A stretch of 64,000 nucleotides of DNA, from contig NZ_JBHTJV010000012.1 in assembly GCF_042676045.1 (NCBI RefSeq), positions 62,001 to 126,000 on the forward strand, in the 5' to 3' direction. The stretch comes from Pseudahrensia aquimaris (GTDB lineage: Bacteria; Pseudomonadota; Alphaproteobacteria; Rhizobiales; Rhizobiaceae). Below, in pieces: positions 1 through 7,968 of this stretch (position 1 is the stretch's first letter; every line of letters starts with the position of its first letter). The position numbers were made by a program, and so were the translations under genes. The notes beneath the pieces were generated by a model that had not been told where the DNA came from, did not search any database, and saw only the letters and a program-made list of their open reading frames with translations.

Positions 1-1
1 C

Positions 2-1729
2 CTGCCGGAACTGTTCCGCGCCTTTCACCAAATGGGCAAAGAGCGCGAAGCACTGTTCCTGAAGATCCTGCCCTTTTATCTTGTCATCCTGGCTGTGATC
101 TTCGTGTCGATCTTCTACCCCAAATCGGTTCCGTTCGACGATTGGTTCCAAGCCGCTTTTGGTGGCGGGTTTGGCTTCGCGAAGTCGACTATCGGCCTGT
201 TCATGCTGGGCGCGATGTTGTTTTCGATCTTCGTTGGCTTTCCGATCTCGTTCACGCTGATCTTCCTTGCCTTCACCTTCGGCTCGTGGGGCGCAGGCAG
301 CGCGGTGACGTTCTTCCTGATGACGCTGCAGGTTAATTCCACGATGCTGGACGATCAATTGGTCGCCGTGCCGTTGTTCATCTTGATGGGGATCGTGATG
401 GAACAGGCAGGCCTAATGGAGCGGTTGTTCAACGCTGTGCAGCTTATGATGAGCCGTACGCGCGGGGCGCTCTTCATCGCGGTGCTGTTCGTCTCCACGG
501 TCTTTGCCGCAGCGACCGGTATTGTCGGCGCTTCGGTCACGATCCTCGGCATCATGGCCGCTAAGACTATGAACAAATCCGGTTACGATGTGCGCCTTGC
601 GGCTGGCACGATCACGGCCGGTGGCACGCTCGGCATTCTCATTCCACCGTCGATCATGCTGATCGTCATGGGGCCGGTGCTGGAAGTGCCGGTGACGGAC
701 CTGTTCCGCGCGGCCATCATTCCCGGCGTGCTGCTAGCCTTCCTCTACATGGTCTATGCGCTCGGCCGTTGCTGGATAAACCCGAACCTTGGCCCGATCC
801 TCCCGCCGGACGAACAGCCTGAGACGTCGCCATACTATCTAGTGGAAGTCTCTCTGGTTCTGTTCGCCATCGTTGCCTTCTTCTGGCTCATCACACTGGG
901 CGCTGCCGGGTCGCTGGCATTTATCCCGCTGGGCGGTTTGATCATTCCGATCCTTTGGCTGGTGGGCATGTTCGTCGTTTACAAATGGGCGCGGGCCACC
1001 AAACCGGGCGGGTTCTACTTCTCCGACCTTTGGTACGAATTCTTCATGGGCCTTGTGCCGCCAACGGTGCTGATCGCCTTTGCCTTGGGTTCCATTTTGG
1101 CCGGTTGGGCAACGCCTGCGGAAGCGGCGGCTTGCGGGGCGTTTGGCTCCATCCTGCTGTCGCTCGCCTATCGCCGTTTGACGGTGAAAAAGTTCTATGA
1201 CGCGCTCATCAAGACGCTGGAAATCTCGGTTCTGATTATGTTCCTCGTCGCCGCATCCAACTTCTTTGGCGCGGTCTTCTCGAACCTTGGCACACCGAAA
1301 TATCTCACTGAGCTTCTGCTGTCATTTGACCTGTCGATCATGGCGATGCTCATCTTTGTGATGGCCCTCGTGTTCCTGCTCGGTTGGCCGCTGGAATGGG
1401 TGCCTATTGTGCTCATCATCGTGCCAATATTGGTGCCGCTGCTCATCAGCCTCAACGTCAACCTGACATGGTTCGCCATCCTCGTGGCGGTGAACCTGCA
1501 AACGGCATGGCTGTCGCCGCCCGTGGCGCTGTCGGCCTATTTCCTCAAAGGCGTCGTGCCGGAATGGGATTTGAAAGACATCTACCTAGGCATGATGCAA
1601 TTCATGGTCATTCAAGTGATCGGCCTTGCCTTGATCTTCACCTTTCCCGGCTTCGCATTGTGGCTGCCAGACTTCCTGTCGGCCAACGGATCGCCGGGTT
1701 TCTTTAGCTATTCCGGCTGGACCGAATAA
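2..1729 (+). CDS. TRAP transporter large (DctM-type) permease, 5' end outside the window
   Basis: Large membrane subunit of a tripartite ATP-independent periplasmic transporter, which drives uptake of a binding-protein-delivered organic anion with a cation gradient. The protein is almost entirely hydrophobic helices with the glycine/proline-rich repeats of DctM, such as GTLGILIPPS and TAWLSPPVALSAYF. At more than 565 residues it is longer than the usual ~430. The extra length is an N-terminal segment and a central insertion with additional helices, a known long subclass. The frame is open to base 2 and the first ATG (base 32) has no ribosome binding site, so the true start is probably upstream. 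The dehydrogenase gene begins 29 bases downstream, so the two are likely co-transcribed and the substrate is probably the dehydrogenase's substrate. The small permease and binding protein would lie upstream. Confidence 0.88.
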   Translation: MPELFRAFHQMGKEREALFLKILPFYLVILAVIFVSIFYPKSVPFDDWFQAAFGGGFGFAKSTIGLFMLGAMLFSIFVGFPISFTLIFLAFTFGSWGAGSAVTFFLMTLQVNSTMLDDQLVAVPLFILMGIVMEQAGLMERLFNAVQLMMSRTRGALFIAVLFVSTVFAAATGIVGASVTILGIMAAKTMNKSGYDVRLAAGTITAGGTLGILIPPSIMLIVMGPVLEVPVTDLFRAAIIPGVLLAFLYMVYALGRCWINPNLGPILPPDEQPETSPYYLVEVSLVLFAIVAFFWLITLGAAGSLAFIPLGGLIIPILWLVGMFVVYKWARATKPGGFYFSDLWYEFFMGLVPPTVLIAFALGSILAGWATPAEAAACGAFGSILLSLAYRRLTVKKFYDALIKTLEISVLIMFLVAASNFFGAVFSNLGTPKYLTELLLSFDLSIMAMLIFVMALVFLLGWPLEWVPIVLIIVPILVPLLISLNVNLTWFAILVAVNLQTAWLSPPVALSAYFLKGVVPEWDLKDIYLGMMQFMVIQVIGLALIFTFPGFALWLPDFLSANGSPGFFSYSGWTE

Positions 1730-1758
1730 AGCACCCACCACCAAAAGAGTGTCATAAA

Positions 1759-3063
1759 ATGCCCATCACCTATCTGAAAAAAGCCGAGAAAACTGCCTAT
1801 ACCGGCGAAGATCAAACCCGCGAAATCGTGAGCGATATGCTGGCGAAGATTGAAGCCGGCGGTGAGGATGTTGCTCGGCAATACGGGATCGACCTCGACA
1901 AATTCGACGGGAATATCGTCGTTACGCCGGAAGAGATTGAGGCGGCCGGGGCGAAAGTTCCGCAGAAGCTGAAAGACGATATTCAGTTTGCCTATGACCG
2001 CGTGCGCAAATTTGCCGAAGCGCAGAAAGCCTCGATCACAGAATTTGAAACCGAGCTGTCGCCCGGCCTATGGGCGGGGCAAAAACTGATCCCGATGCAG
2101 GTGGCGGGCTGCTACGTGCCGGGCGGTCGTTATGCCCATGTGGCGAGCGCGATTATGTCCATCGGCACTGCAAAGGTTGCGGGTGTGCCGGATGTGGTTG
2201 CTTGCTCCGCACCGAAACCTGGCGAAGGCATAAACCCGGCAATTCTCTACACGATGAACCTGTGCGGCGCCGATCACATTCTGGCGCTCGGTGGCGTACA
2301 GGGCATCGCGGCAATGACGTTCGGGCTGTTCACGGGCAAAAAAGCAAACTTCCTCGCAGGCCCCGGCAACCGTTTCGTGGCCGAGGCCAAGCGTATGCTT
2401 TATGGCCGTGTTGGCATCGACATGTTCGCCGGGCCCACCGAAATCGGCATCATCGCGGATGAGACTGCTGACCCGCAAATCGTTGCCGAAGACTTGGTGA
2501 GCCAAGCCGAACACGGCCTCGATTCACCCGCTTGGCTATTCACCACATCGCAAAGCCTAGCCGACGCAGTGATGGCCAAAATGGATGGCCTGATCAAAGC
2601 CCTGCCGGAAGGCGCTGCCCATGCTGCGGAGGTCGCTTGGCGCGATTATGGCGAGGTGATCCTGTGCGACACGCGCGAAGAGGTTTGCATCATATCCGAC
2701 GAATACGCTTCCGAGCATCTGGAAGTGCAGACGGCGGACGACCAATGGTATGTCGACCGGCTCAAGTCTTACGGCTCGCTGTTCATCGGCGAGGAAACCA
2801 CCGTGACCTACGGCGACAAGTGCTCCGGCACCAACCACATCCTGCCGACCAAGGGCGCCGCCCACTACACGGGTGGGCTTTCGGTGCACAAATACATGAA
2901 GGTCGTCACCACCCAGCGCATGACACGCGAGGCGAACCGCGAGGTCGGTCAGGCGGCGGCACGGATTTCACGACTGGAAGGTATGGAAGGTCATGCTCGG
3001 GCTGGTGATGCACGTTTGCGGAAGTATTTCGAAGGTGAAAATTTTGATTTGGGCATCGGCTAG
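1759..3063 (+). CDS. hpsN: Histidinol-dehydrogenase-family enzyme, probable sulfopropanediol 3-dehydrogenase (HpsN-like)
   Basis: 434-residue zinc-dependent NAD dehydrogenase of the HisD family that oxidises a primary alcohol to a carboxylate in two steps. The zinc ligands and catalytic pair of HisD are all present: Q249 and H252 (SQAEHG), E319-H320 (SEHLE), D353 (GDKCSGTNH) and H412 (EGMEGHA). It lies directly behind a TRAP permease rather than in a histidine operon. This is the arrangement known for HpsN, which oxidises 2,3-dihydroxypropane-1-sulfonate (DHPS) to sulfolactate after TRAP uptake. The sulfonate assignment is an inference from context and overall resemblance. A true histidinol dehydrogenase or a dehydrogenase for another polyol is the alternative. 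Membership of the family is certain. Confidence 0.7.
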   Translation: MPITYLKKAEKTAYTGEDQTREIVSDMLAKIEAGGEDVARQYGIDLDKFDGNIVVTPEEIEAAGAKVPQKLKDDIQFAYDRVRKFAEAQKASITEFETELSPGLWAGQKLIPMQVAGCYVPGGRYAHVASAIMSIGTAKVAGVPDVVACSAPKPGEGINPAILYTMNLCGADHILALGGVQGIAAMTFGLFTGKKANFLAGPGNRFVAEAKRMLYGRVGIDMFAGPTEIGIIADETADPQIVAEDLVSQAEHGLDSPAWLFTTSQSLADAVMAKMDGLIKALPEGAAHAAEVAWRDYGEVILCDTREEVCIISDEYASEHLEVQTADDQWYVDRLKSYGSLFIGEETTVTYGDKCSGTNHILPTKGAAHYTGGLSVHKYMKVVTTQRMTREANREVGQAAARISRLEGMEGHARAGDARLRKYFEGENFDLGIG

Positions 3064-3193
3064 GTCAGTCCATCGGGCACAGCCTTTGCCAAAAACTTAA
3101 AGCGGTACGGCATGGATGTGGCAATTCGCCATTTTCCTTATTCAGAACAGAGGTTCATACCATAATTCGGACGGGAGCCCGAAGTCGTTATGT

Positions 3194-3209
3194 CGCGCGA
3201 AAACGCGCG
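3194..3209 (+). other. GC hairpin touching the ribosome binding site of the MBL-fold gene
   Basis: Perfect CGCGCG / CGCGCG inverted repeat around an AAAA loop, followed by CTTTT and then the GGAG ribosome binding site (3215-3218). It could be a weak terminator/attenuator or a 5'-UTR stem that modulates translation of the gene starting at 3226. The short T-run makes terminator function uncertain. Confidence 0.35.
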
Positions 3210-3225
3210 CTTTTGGAGCTGTCCT

Positions 3226-4002
3226 ATGAAACAAACAAGACGCCAGTTTATCGCCACATCCGCCGCTGCGGCAGGCACGATCACGTTCTTACCATTTTAC
3301 GCTAATGCAGGTGGTCACCTGCCTAACGAATTCAAAACCGATGGCGGAACGATCACCGTTCACCCCATCAGCCACGCGTCCATCGTGATGGAAACGCCCA
3401 AGGGAACGCTATACATAGACCCGGTGGGCGATGCGGCTGCCTACGCGGATTTCCCCGACGCAGATTTCGTTCTGATTACCCACCACCACGGCGACCACTT
3501 CAATCAAGACACGCTAAATGCAGTCGTGAAGGACAAAACGGTCATCATGACGAACCCGAAAGTGGGCGAAGACATTGCAGATGCCATGAAGGCAAAAAAT
3601 ACTGTGATTTCCAATGGCGAGAGCGGCGAAGCAATGGGCATCAAGATTGAGGCAATACCCGCTTACAATCTGGCCGAGGACAAGCAGAAGTTTCATCCAA
3701 AGGGGCGCGACAACGGGTACGTCCTGAACTTTGACAACTTCCGCGTTTACATCTCAGGTGATACGGAAGACATTCCGGAAATGCGTGCGCTGGAAAACAT
3801 TGATCTGGCGTTTGTGTGCATGAACCTGCCTTTCACCATGCCAGCAGAAGCTGCGGCATCAGCGGTGAAAGAGTTCAAACCCAAATTCGTTTATCCATAC
3901 CACTATCGTGGCCGCGATGGTGGCACGCAGGATCCGCAGAAATTTGCCGAGCTGGTCGGTGACGCGGCGGTGGTCAAATTGGGCGACTGGTACGGCGGCT
4001 AA
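3226..4002 (+). CDS. Tat-exported metallo-beta-lactamase-fold hydrolase (UlaG/UPF0173-like)
   Basis: 258-residue metal-dependent hydrolase with an N-terminal twin-arginine signal: RRQFIA near residues 5-10, then an alanine-rich hydrophobic stretch ending at ANA. The predicted location is therefore the periplasm. The metal-binding core is THHHGDHF, with later ligands in ISGDTED and PYHYRG, as in the UlaG-like branch of the MBL fold. The start at 3226 is preferred over an in-frame ATG at 3190: it has GGAG seven bases upstream and puts the Tat motif at the N-terminus. The longer start would begin just upstream of a GC hairpin. Substrate unknown. It follows the HpsN-like gene by ~160 bases and has its own terminator. 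Confidence 0.85.
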   Translation: MKQTRRQFIATSAAAAGTITFLPFYANAGGHLPNEFKTDGGTITVHPISHASIVMETPKGTLYIDPVGDAAAYADFPDADFVLITHHHGDHFNQDTLNAVVKDKTVIMTNPKVGEDIADAMKAKNTVISNGESGEAMGIKIEAIPAYNLAEDKQKFHPKGRDNGYVLNFDNFRVYISGDTEDIPEMRALENIDLAFVCMNLPFTMPAEAAASAVKEFKPKFVYPYHYRGRDGGTQDPQKFAELVGDAAVVKLGDWYGG

Positions 4003-4028
4003 GCCTCACCAAATTTGCTGAAGACTTA

Positions 4029-4065
4029 AAACCGGTGGCAGCTCTTTCGAGTTGCCGCCGGTTTT
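4029..4065 (+). terminator. Rho-independent terminator after the MBL-fold gene
   Basis: A 15-bp stem (4029-4043 with 4050-4064, two G-T pairs) closes a six-base loop and runs into TTTT. It ends transcription of the hydrolase gene and separates it from the MFS gene, whose longer in-frame start at 4035 would fall inside this hairpin. Confidence 0.8.
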
Positions 4066-4109
4066 CATTTGTTGTGGGGTGGGTGCCTGTTTCTCTGACA
4101 AGTCTTCCA

Positions 4110-5282
4110 ATGAAATTTCGGTCGATTGCCCTGTTGATGATTGCTGAGGTTGCCGCGCTGTCGCTGTGGTTCGTCTCCGCTGCCATTCTACCTGAAATGC
4201 TGCGTGAGGCTGCGATGTCGCCAGTCCGTCAGGCAATGCTATCGAGTGGGGTTCAGATCGGCTTCGTGGTTGGAGCTCTCGCCTCCTCAATTCTCGGTCT
4301 TGCAGACCGCTATGACCCAAGACGTGTTTTCGCCGTCTGCGCCGTCACGGCAGGGCTTTGCAATGCAATTCTTCTGATTGCAGAACCAGGTGGGGCGTCG
4401 GCGATCTTCGCACGCTTCGCTACGGGCGCTCTGTTGGCTGGGGTTTACCCAGTGGGGATGAAGATCGCTGTGGGTTGGGGAGAGAAAGATCGTGGAACGC
4501 TGGTTGGGCTGTTGATTGGGGCGTTAACGCTTGGTTCCGCCCTGCCGTATCTCATTTCCACAACTGGCGGTGCGGATTGGCGCTTTACAGTTACCATCGC
4601 TTCAATTGCCGCAATATCCGGCGGATTATTGGCGCTGCTTGTGCAGCTTGGACCGCACTACGCGAAAGCGGCGCGGTTTCAAATCTCCGCAATCTCTCTT
4701 GCGTGGCACGATCGACGCATCCGCTATGCCTATGGCGGTTATCTGGGCCATATGTGGGAGCTTTACGTCATGTGGGCTTGGATCGCCGCAGCCTGTGCGG
4801 TTTCGTTCAGCGCGACAATGACGGCAGAAAGTGCCGTTGCGGCAGCCACAATGCTGGCCTTTGTGTCCATCGCGACGGGTGGTGTGTTCAGCATCATCGC
4901 AGGACTGTTTGCCGACAGGATCGGCAAAGCAGAGGTAGCTGGCATCGCGATGGCTGTAAGCGGTCTGGCAGGGTTGGCGACAGCGTTGACGTTTGGCGGC
5001 CCCGTATGGATCACCGTGATCGTGGTGCTGGTATGGGGCGCCTCGGTCATCCCCGATTCAGCACAGTTCTCCGCAATGGTGGCCGATGCGGCACCGCAAG
5101 AGGCAGCCGGCAGCTTGATGACCTTTCAAACAGCACTGGGTTTCGCGCTGACATTCTTCACGGTGCAGATCGCGCCTTGGCTAGCGGCGCAAACGGGCTG
5201 GGCGCTGGTCATCGCGCTGACCGCACTTGGCCCGGCTTTTGGGATATTCTGCATGGTCCGCCATCGCCGCATAGCCGATTGA
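4110..5282 (+). CDS. MFS transporter
   Basis: 390-residue major facilitator with twelve predicted hydrophobic segments. It shows the MFS loop motif after helix 2 (GLADRYDPRR, residues ~65-75) and its echo after helix 8 (GLFADRIGKAE). The start at 4110 gives an N-terminus that enters the first helix at once (MKFRSIALLMIAEVAALS). An upstream ATG at 4035 lies inside a terminator stem and is rejected. Overall appearance is closest to CynX/NimT or nitrate-transporter-like facilitators, but the substrate cannot be read from sequence. It stands alone between a terminator and the metA riboswitch. Confidence 0.8.
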   Translation: MKFRSIALLMIAEVAALSLWFVSAAILPEMLREAAMSPVRQAMLSSGVQIGFVVGALASSILGLADRYDPRRVFAVCAVTAGLCNAILLIAEPGGASAIFARFATGALLAGVYPVGMKIAVGWGEKDRGTLVGLLIGALTLGSALPYLISTTGGADWRFTVTIASIAAISGGLLALLVQLGPHYAKAARFQISAISLAWHDRRIRYAYGGYLGHMWELYVMWAWIAAACAVSFSATMTAESAVAAATMLAFVSIATGGVFSIIAGLFADRIGKAEVAGIAMAVSGLAGLATALTFGGPVWITVIVVLVWGASVIPDSAQFSAMVADAAPQEAAGSLMTFQTALGFALTFFTVQIAPWLAAQTGWALVIALTALGPAFGIFCMVRHRRIAD

Positions 5283-5310
5283 CCGAACCTGAAGTCGTGC
5301 CTAGATTGAG

Positions 5311-5368
5311 CGCTGTGGTGATTTGGCCGGTCGGCTTGCAGCCACGTTAAACAATTCGCTAAAAGGCC
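5311..5368 (+). promoter_or_regulatory. SAM-II riboswitch (metA motif)
   Basis: The stretch contains the conserved SAM-II core: GTGGTGATTTGGCCGG, GCTTGCAGCCACGTTAAACA and TCGCTAAAAGG. P1 forms between GTGG (5315-5318) and CCAC (5342-5345), and the A-rich GCTAAAAGGCC end can form the H-type pseudoknot with the GGCC near 5325. It lies upstream of metA, its classic location in alphaproteobacteria. Binding of S-adenosylmethionine should repress metA expression. Confidence 0.93.
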
Positions 5369-5390
5369 GCTTGCTCTCAACAGCAGATGG

Positions 5391-5421
5391 AACCGATGGC
5401 GAATTCGTTATCGGTTTTTTT
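5391..5421 (+). terminator. Intrinsic terminator between the SAM-II aptamer and metA
   Basis: A near-perfect palindrome AACCGAT...ATCGGTT with CGAATTCG at its centre, followed by seven T, lies 22 bases downstream of the riboswitch and 36 bases before the metA start. The position suggests that SAM binding controls metA by transcription termination rather than only by hiding the ribosome binding site. Confidence 0.8.
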
Positions 5422-5456
5422 GTGTCCGCATTAGGGACCAAATGGAGTTTGTTTCA

Positions 5457-6380
5457 ATGCCCATCCGCATCCCTGACACACTGCCCGCCCGCGCTACTTT
5501 GGAAGCCGAAGGTGTGATGGTGATGGATGACGCGACCGCCACGCGGCAGGATATTCGCCCGCTGAAAATCGGCCTGCTGAACCTGATGCCGAACAAAATT
5601 CGCACCGAGACACAGATCGCCCGCCTCATCGGCGCAACGCCGCTACAGGTGGAGCTCACGCTGGTGAGAATGAGCGAACACAAATCACGCAACACGAATG
5701 AAGAACACCTAATTTCATTCTATCAAACGTGGCAGGAAATCCGCGATCAAAAGTTTGACGGCTTCATCATCACCGGTGCACCCATTGAAACGCTTCCTTT
5801 TGAAGAGGTTACCTACTGGAACGAATTGTCCGAAATTTTTGAATGGACGCGCACGAATGTGTTGTCGACGTTCAACATATGCTGGGGCGCGATGGCCGCG
5901 ATTTGGCACTTTCATGGAGTTCCAAAATACACACTCGACCAGAAGGCCTTCGGCGTTTATCGCCACCGCAATTTGAAACCTGCCTCACCCTACCTTCACG
6001 GGTTTTCAGATGATTTTTCCATTCCGGTGTCGCGCTGGACGGAAGTGCGCAGCGTGGATGTTTTGCAGCATGACGGGCTGGAATTGCTGATGGAAAGCGA
6101 CGTGACCGGGCCTTGCCTGATTTCTGAAAAGGAAGGCAAGCGGCTCTACATTTTCAACCATGTGGAGTACGATTCTACATCGCTAAAAGAGGAATACGAC
6201 CGAGATGTCGCCAACGGCACGCCCATTGACGTGCCGCACAATTATTACCCGGCAGACGACCCTGCCATGCCACCGCAGAACCGATGGCGCAGCCATGCTC
6301 ACCTGTTGTTTGGTAATTGGATCAATCAGATTTACCAGTCCACTCCGTTCGACATTAACGAGATCGGCAAAAGCGGTTGA
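5457..6380 (+). CDS. metA: Homoserine O-acyltransferase MetA (predicted acetyl specificity)
   Basis: 307 residues, full length for MetA. It acylates homoserine as the first committed step of methionine synthesis. Catalytic residues align with the characterised enzymes: C142 (FNICWGA), H235 and E237 (FNHVEYD). Position 111 is Glu (TGAPIE). Glu at this site is associated with acetyl-CoA use (Bacillus cereus type) and Gly with succinyl-CoA use (E. coli), so I predict O-acetylhomoserine as product. Start chosen at 5457 with GGAG ten bases upstream; an ATG at 5442 would precede that site. Regulated by the SAM-II riboswitch and terminator in its leader. Confidence 0.93.
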   Translation: MPIRIPDTLPARATLEAEGVMVMDDATATRQDIRPLKIGLLNLMPNKIRTETQIARLIGATPLQVELTLVRMSEHKSRNTNEEHLISFYQTWQEIRDQKFDGFIITGAPIETLPFEEVTYWNELSEIFEWTRTNVLSTFNICWGAMAAIWHFHGVPKYTLDQKAFGVYRHRNLKPASPYLHGFSDDFSIPVSRWTEVRSVDVLQHDGLELLMESDVTGPCLISEKEGKRLYIFNHVEYDSTSLKEEYDRDVANGTPIDVPHNYYPADDPAMPPQNRWRSHAHLLFGNWINQIYQSTPFDINEIGKSG

Positions 6381-6420
6381 TGGGTGTAGCGCTTGGCTCA
6401 AGGGCCGTTATAGTGCCTGA

Positions 6421-7968
6421 ATGAATAGCGCGACCGACACAGCACCATTGGCTATTGAGCTTGTTGGTATCAACAAGTCATTTGGCCCTGTGCATGCCAA
6501 CAAAGACATTGATCTGAAAATTCGTCCGGGGACAATTCACGGTATTATCGGCGAAAACGGTGCTGGTAAATCAACGCTGATGTCGATCCTCTACGGGTTT
6601 TATCAGGCCGACAGCGGCGAAATTCGCCTAAAGGGAAAACCCGCAATAATCGCAGACAGCCAAGCGGCCATCGCGGCCGGCATCGGCATGGTGCATCAAC
6701 ACTTCATGCTGGTTGATAACTTCTCGGTGCTGGAAAATATCATTCTAGGCGCGGAAGGCGGCGGCATTCTTAACTCCGCCATGCGCCGAGCCCGCGCAGA
6801 ACTGTTGCGGCTGGAGGAAGAATACGGGTTGAAGGTTGATCCCGATGCGCTGATCGAAGATTTGCCCGTAGGCCTGCAGCAGCGGGTTGAGATTCTCAAA
6901 GCGCTGTTTCGCGGGGCAGACGTTCTCATTCTCGATGAGCCAACGGGCGTGCTGACGCCCGCGGAGGCTGACCATCTGTTTCGCATTCTCCAGCAGTTGA
7001 AAGACCAGGGGAAAACGATCCTTCTCATCACCCACAAGCTGCGCGAGATCATGGCCATCACTGACGAAGTCTCCGTCATGCGGCGCGGTGAAATGGTGGC
7101 CACACGCACAACGGCTGAAACGAGCCCTGAGGAACTGGCCGAACTTATGGTTGGTCGGCGCGTTCTGCTACAGGTCGATAAAGAGGAAGCTTCCCCCGGT
7201 GAGGTGCGGCTCGCTGTGGCCGGGCTTACAGTGCGCGACGGACGCGGCGTGGACATGGTCAAAGATGTTTCCTTCAACGTACGCGCCGGCGAAATCGTTG
7301 GCATTGCGGGCGTGGCGGGAAATGGGCAATCGGAATTGCTGCAAGCCATTGCCGGTATGCGACCGTTCTCATCCGGCGCTATCATGCTGGATGGGACGCC
7401 GATCACTTCGGGCGTTCGGGCAGACCCGGCAGAGCTGCGCAAGCGCGGCCTCGCTCATGTGCCGGAAGATCGCCATCATGAAGGTCTGGTGCTGAGGTTC
7501 GAGGAATCTGAAAACGCGATCCTTGGCTATCATGGGGATCCGGAGTTTGTGTCCGGGCCATTTTTGCAAATTGATGCGATGCGGGAAGATGCGATTGAGA
7601 AGATCGGGAAATACGATATCCGCCCCCCCAACCCGCGCCTGAAAACGGCCAATTTCTCCGGCGGTAACCAGCAAAAGATTGTATTAGCGCGAGAGATGGA
7701 ACGTGACCCCGGCGTTCTTCTCGTTGGCCAACCGACTCGCGGTGTAGATGTCGGCGCGATTGAATTCATCCATAAACGCATCATCGAAATGCGCGATGCC
7801 GGCAAAGCCGTTCTTTTGGTGTCGGTGGAGTTGGACGAAATTCGCGCACTGTCCGACCGAATTTTGGTGATGTTCGATGGACAGATCGTCGGCGAACGCG
7901 AGGCAAGCGCCAGCGAAGGCGAACTTGGCCTTTTGATGGCTGGCGTGACAGACGAAGCAGCCGCCTGA
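6421..7968 (+). CDS. ABC transporter ATP-binding protein, duplicated domains, BmpA/nucleoside-purine type
   Basis: 515-residue protein with two fused ABC ATPase domains. The first has Walker A GENGAGKST (residues 44-52), a degenerate signature LPVGLQQR and Walker B LILDEPTGVLTP. The second has a degenerate P-loop GVAGNGQSE and signature FSGGNQQK. This pattern is typical of the ATPase partner of BmpA-type (basic membrane lipoprotein) transporters, which take up nucleosides or purines. No permease or binding protein gene lies on either side, so it must pair with subunits encoded elsewhere. It starts 40 bases after metA and its stop overlaps the next start (TGATG). The purine idea is mildly supported by the nearby hydroxyisourate hydrolase. 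Confidence 0.85.
   Translation: MNSATDTAPLAIELVGINKSFGPVHANKDIDLKIRPGTIHGIIGENGAGKSTLMSILYGFYQADSGEIRLKGKPAIIADSQAAIAAGIGMVHQHFMLVDNFSVLENIILGAEGGGILNSAMRRARAELLRLEEEYGLKVDPDALIEDLPVGLQQRVEILKALFRGADVLILDEPTGVLTPAEADHLFRILQQLKDQGKTILLITHKLREIMAITDEVSVMRRGEMVATRTTAETSPEELAELMVGRRVLLQVDKEEASPGEVRLAVAGLTVRDGRGVDMVKDVSFNVRAGEIVGIAGVAGNGQSELLQAIAGMRPFSSGAIMLDGTPITSGVRADPAELRKRGLAHVPEDRHHEGLVLRFEESENAILGYHGDPEFVSGPFLQIDAMREDAIEKIGKYDIRPPNPRLKTANFSGGNQQKIVLAREMERDPGVLLVGQPTRGVDVGAIEFIHKRIIEMRDAGKAVLLVSVELDEIRALSDRILVMFDGQIVGEREASASEGELGLLMAGVTDEAAA

Noticed and set aside
3190..3225. Longer start for the MBL-fold gene at ATG 3190
   Set aside because: It would place a GC hairpin and the GGAG site inside the coding region and bury the Tat motif twelve residues from the N-terminus.
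4035..4109. Longer start for the MFS transporter at 4035
   Set aside because: The codon lies inside a 15-bp terminator stem and the added residues are not membrane-like; ATG 4110 starts the first helix.
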